64,000 bases of DNA from Pseudomonadota bacterium (GTDB taxonomy: Bacteria > Pseudomonadota > Gammaproteobacteria > Steroidobacterales > Steroidobacteraceae): the NCBI GenBank assembly GCA_037200975.1, contig JBBCGI010000001.1, positions 3,679,716 to 3,743,715 of the forward strand, given 5' to 3'. Shown here in pieces: positions 62,202 to 64,000 of the stretch (position 1 is the first letter of the stretch; each line of letters begins with the position of its first letter). The translations under genes were made by a program, and so were the position numbers. Below the pieces are notes generated by a model. The model did not search any database and was not told where the DNA came from. It saw only the letters and a list, made by a program, of their open reading frames with translations.

Positions 62202-62954
62202 TCAGCCCTGCAGTTCGCGATGCGCCTCGTCCAGCCACTCTCGCTGGGCCTTCCGGTAATGCGCCGGAGCGTATTTGGCCCGGTCCAGCAGCGCTTTTAG
62301 CGTCTGTTGGGCCAGCGGCCGCTGCCCGGCACTCTTCAACAATTTCGCGTAACGCACGCCGGCCTCGGCGCCCGGGTAATACTCGGACAGCGCCGCGAAT
62401 TCCTCCAAGGCCTTCTCCTGGTTCCCTTCCGCTTCGAGCGCACGTGCGTACAGCAGGTGCCCGTCGGGCGATTTGAACTGCGGATTCTTCTGGATCAGTT
62501 CGTCGAGCGTGGCGCGTGCGGCCGTCGCGTCGCCGGCCTCGAACTGCGCGGTGGCGTATCCCAGCAGCAGCTTGGGATCGTCGGCGAAAATTCCTGTCAG
62601 ACAAGTCTTATAGATAGCCACGGCTTCCGCGGCGCGCCCGAGCCGCACCAGTTCGTCGGCATGCGCCTGGCGCGCGGCCACCGTTCCGCTGACCTGGACG
62701 GCATTCTCGGCTTTACGCAAGTCGCCTTCGGGGTTGAGCGTCTTGCGGATGCCGCGCATGGCGCGCTGACTGGTGCGCGTGCGCAGCAGCTCGGGAAGTA
62801 TTTCGACGCCCGCGTACACCGCCGCCCCGACGAATGGCATCGACATCAGCATCACCAGGGCATACACCCAGATGCTGCTGCGGCCCGTCTTGATGCAGTG
62901 GACGATCATCCCCAACGAGCACAGGCCGGAGATGATGTAGATCGCGAATACCAT
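62202..62954 (-). CDS. Membrane-anchored TPR-repeat protein
   Basis: 250-residue protein. The N-terminal 55 residues contain two transmembrane helices (AIYIISGLCSLGMIVHCI and IWVYALVMLMSMPFVGAAVYAG), like phospholipase D N-terminal-type anchors. The rest has several TPR-like helical pairs (ELVRLGRAAEAVAIYKTC, LLGYATAQFEAGDATAARA, YARALEAEGNQEKALEEFA). It may scaffold a membrane complex; no specific partner is known. It lies downstream of the TonB receptor with 15 nt between, possibly co-transcribed. Confidence 0.78.
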   Translation of the reverse strand: MVFAIYIISGLCSLGMIVHCIKTGRSSIWVYALVMLMSMPFVGAAVYAGVEILPELLRTRTSQRAMRGIRKTLNPEGDLRKAENAVQVSGTVAARQAHADELVRLGRAAEAVAIYKTCLTGIFADDPKLLLGYATAQFEAGDATAARATLDELIQKNPQFKSPDGHLLYARALEAEGNQEKALEEFAALSEYYPGAEAGVRYAKLLKSAGQRPLAQQTLKALLDRAKYAPAHYRKAQREWLDEAHRELQG

Positions 62955-62969
62955 GCGGGCGGTGAACCT

Positions 62970-64000
62970 CTAACGGGAGATGTAGTCGAGCGACACGAAC
63001 ACCGCGCGACCCTGCGCCGGGAAATAGCGGTAGTTGCCGAAGGCGAAGTCTGCGCGGTCGGCATAGGCCTTGTCGAACAGGTTGTCGATGCGCAGCGTCA
63101 TCCGGGTCTCGCCCCAGGAAGTCCAGTCCGTATTCCAGATGAAACGGGCATTGGCCACCTTGTGGCCCGGGTAGGTAGCCGTGTTCGCCGCGTCCAGGAA
63201 GTAGCCACCGACGTACGTGCCATCGAGCGCGACGCGCCACTGTTGCCCGATGCTCGCCTCGATGCCGGCGTTGTGCATGTGGCGCGGCGCGGTATCGACA
63301 TCGTTGCCGTCGACGATGGTTTCGCCGCCCTCGATGGAGCGCGAGAACGTGTATTCGTGGCGCGCGTACGTGCCGGCGGCGTACAGCTGCAGCCATTCAT
63401 TAGCCTTCCAGTGCGCCTCGTATTCGAAGCCGCGATGGCTGGTCGAGCCGTTGCTCACGTTGAAGCCGTTCGAATCGCGCAGGATCACGTGCTGCTTCTT
63501 CATGTCGTAGAGCGCGGCCGTCACCGCCAGGTTGCGGCCGAGGAATTTCCAGCCGAGCTCGGCGGCATCGAGCTGCTCACTGTCGAGATCCGCCAGGGTT
63601 TGCTGCCGCTGCAGCCGGTAGACCTCGGTCATCTCGGGCGGCCGGAAGCCGCTCGACGCGCTCGCATAGAGGAGGTTCTGGATATTCATCTGCCACGACA
63701 GCGTGATACGCGGCGCCAGGTTGTCGAACGCATCGCTGCGGTCGTCCGGCCGCGCGTACAGGCAGCCGGTCGTGCCGCAGGAAGTGCCGTCGTCGCGCGT
63801 GTTGCCGCCGATCATGCGGTTGTCGTAGTCGTAGTTAGTGCGATCGGCACGCAGCGCCGCCGAGGCGGTGAGATTGTCGAGCAGGTGATATTCGAGGCTG
63901 GCGGAAGCGCCGAGCGTGGATGAATCGACCGTGTAGTTGTAGTGGAAGCCGGCCGGACGGATCGCGTTGGCCGCAGGCGCGCCATCGGTCGCGGGGCCGG
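62970..64000 (-). CDS. TonB-dependent outer-membrane receptor, C-terminal part (cut by the window edge)
   Basis: The reading frame is open to base 64000 and continues beyond it; at least 343 residues are visible. Strand-rich sequence with SASLEYHLLDNLTASAALRA, FDNLAPRITLSW and the C-terminal FGNYRYFPAQGRAVFVSLDY is typical of the beta-barrel of TonB-dependent receptors for siderophores or complex nutrients. The plug domain, signal peptide and TonB box are outside the window, so the ligand cannot be guessed. Confidence 0.85.
   Translation of the reverse strand, partial: GPATDGAPAANAIRPAGFHYNYTVDSSTLGASASLEYHLLDNLTASAALRADRTNYDYDNRMIGGNTRDDGTSCGTTGCLYARPDDRSDAFDNLAPRITLSWQMNIQNLLYASASSGFRPPEMTEVYRLQRQQTLADLDSEQLDAAELGWKFLGRNLAVTAALYDMKKQHVILRDSNGFNVSNGSTSHRGFEYEAHWKANEWLQLYAAGTYARHEYTFSRSIEGGETIVDGNDVDTAPRHMHNAGIEASIGQQWRVALDGTYVGGYFLDAANTATYPGHKVANARFIWNTDWTSWGETRMTLRIDNLFDKAYADRADFAFGNYRYFPAQGRAVFVSLDYISR

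Overview
This 64 kb window is GC-rich (about 65% by eye) and almost fully coding, with short intergenic gaps and many 4-nt start/stop overlaps (ATGA, GTGA, TTGA). Gene content points to a free-living Gammaproteobacterium, perhaps of the Steroidobacter/Nevskia/Xanthomonas neighbourhood: SpuC/Puu polyamine genes, a TorF-type porin, a TonB receptor, KatG, an E. coli-type NADP isocitrate dehydrogenase and a REP-associated transposase. The taxonomic call is inference; no rRNA, tRNA or CRISPR array is visible. No gene-free stretch exceeds 300 bases.

Layout. 0.2-7.6 kb: Tat-exported epoxide-hydrolase-like enzyme, catalase-peroxidase KatG, Tat-exported FAD oxidase, hybrid histidine kinase. 7.4-14.4 kb: a tightly overlapping seven-gene minus-strand operon (RDD, SpoIIM-like, membrane protein, DUF4129, DUF4350, MoxR ATPase, DUF58). 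14.5-19.6 kb: zinc-ribbon methyltransferase, OmpA-like protein, cupin, TorF-family porin behind a near-perfect sigma-54 promoter, MATE transporter. 19.8-27.2 kb: omega-aminotransferase divergent from a PuuR-like regulator and PuuC aldehyde dehydrogenase, then an overlapping set: DnaQ/GIY-YIG fusion nuclease, RlmKL and OsmC. 27.4-39.4 kb: S9 peptidase, ketopantoate-reductase-like protein, secreted proteins, Gfo/Idh oxidoreductase, polysaccharide deacetylase with Dps, DUF3500 protein, and a histidine kinase/HDOD response-regulator pair.

39.5-51.2 kb is a polyamine uptake and catabolism island: DUF1295 protein, PuuB and PuuA on the minus strand; PuuD, a second glutamine-synthetase-like ligase, SpuC and the PotFGHI/SpuDFGH ABC transporter on the plus strand. 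With PuuC at 21.7 kb and agmatine deiminase at 59.9 kb, the window encodes most of an agmatine/putrescine to GABA route. 51.2-64 kb: two paralogous small basic proteins (51.2 and 62.0 kb), methionine aminotransferase, omega-amidase-like nitrilase, trans-sulfuration PLP enzyme, HDOD-like protein, second S9 peptidase, a RAYT transposase framed by 26-bp inverted repeats, Icd, AguA, PPK2, a TPR membrane protein and the C-terminal part of a TonB receptor cut by the window edge.

The most unusual non-coding content is a family of GGGGACA-core repeats (15.9, 19.6, 54.7 kb), all placed at gene 3' ends. Two form long perfect inverted repeats; one of these carries the stop codons of both flanking convergent genes. 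The RAYT unit also sits at a 3' end. I found no clearly undescribed multigene system. The best leads are the repeat family, the UvrC-like cysteine cluster in the DnaQ/GIY-YIG fusion, the sigma-54 porin promoter and the small-protein pair with matching promoter words.
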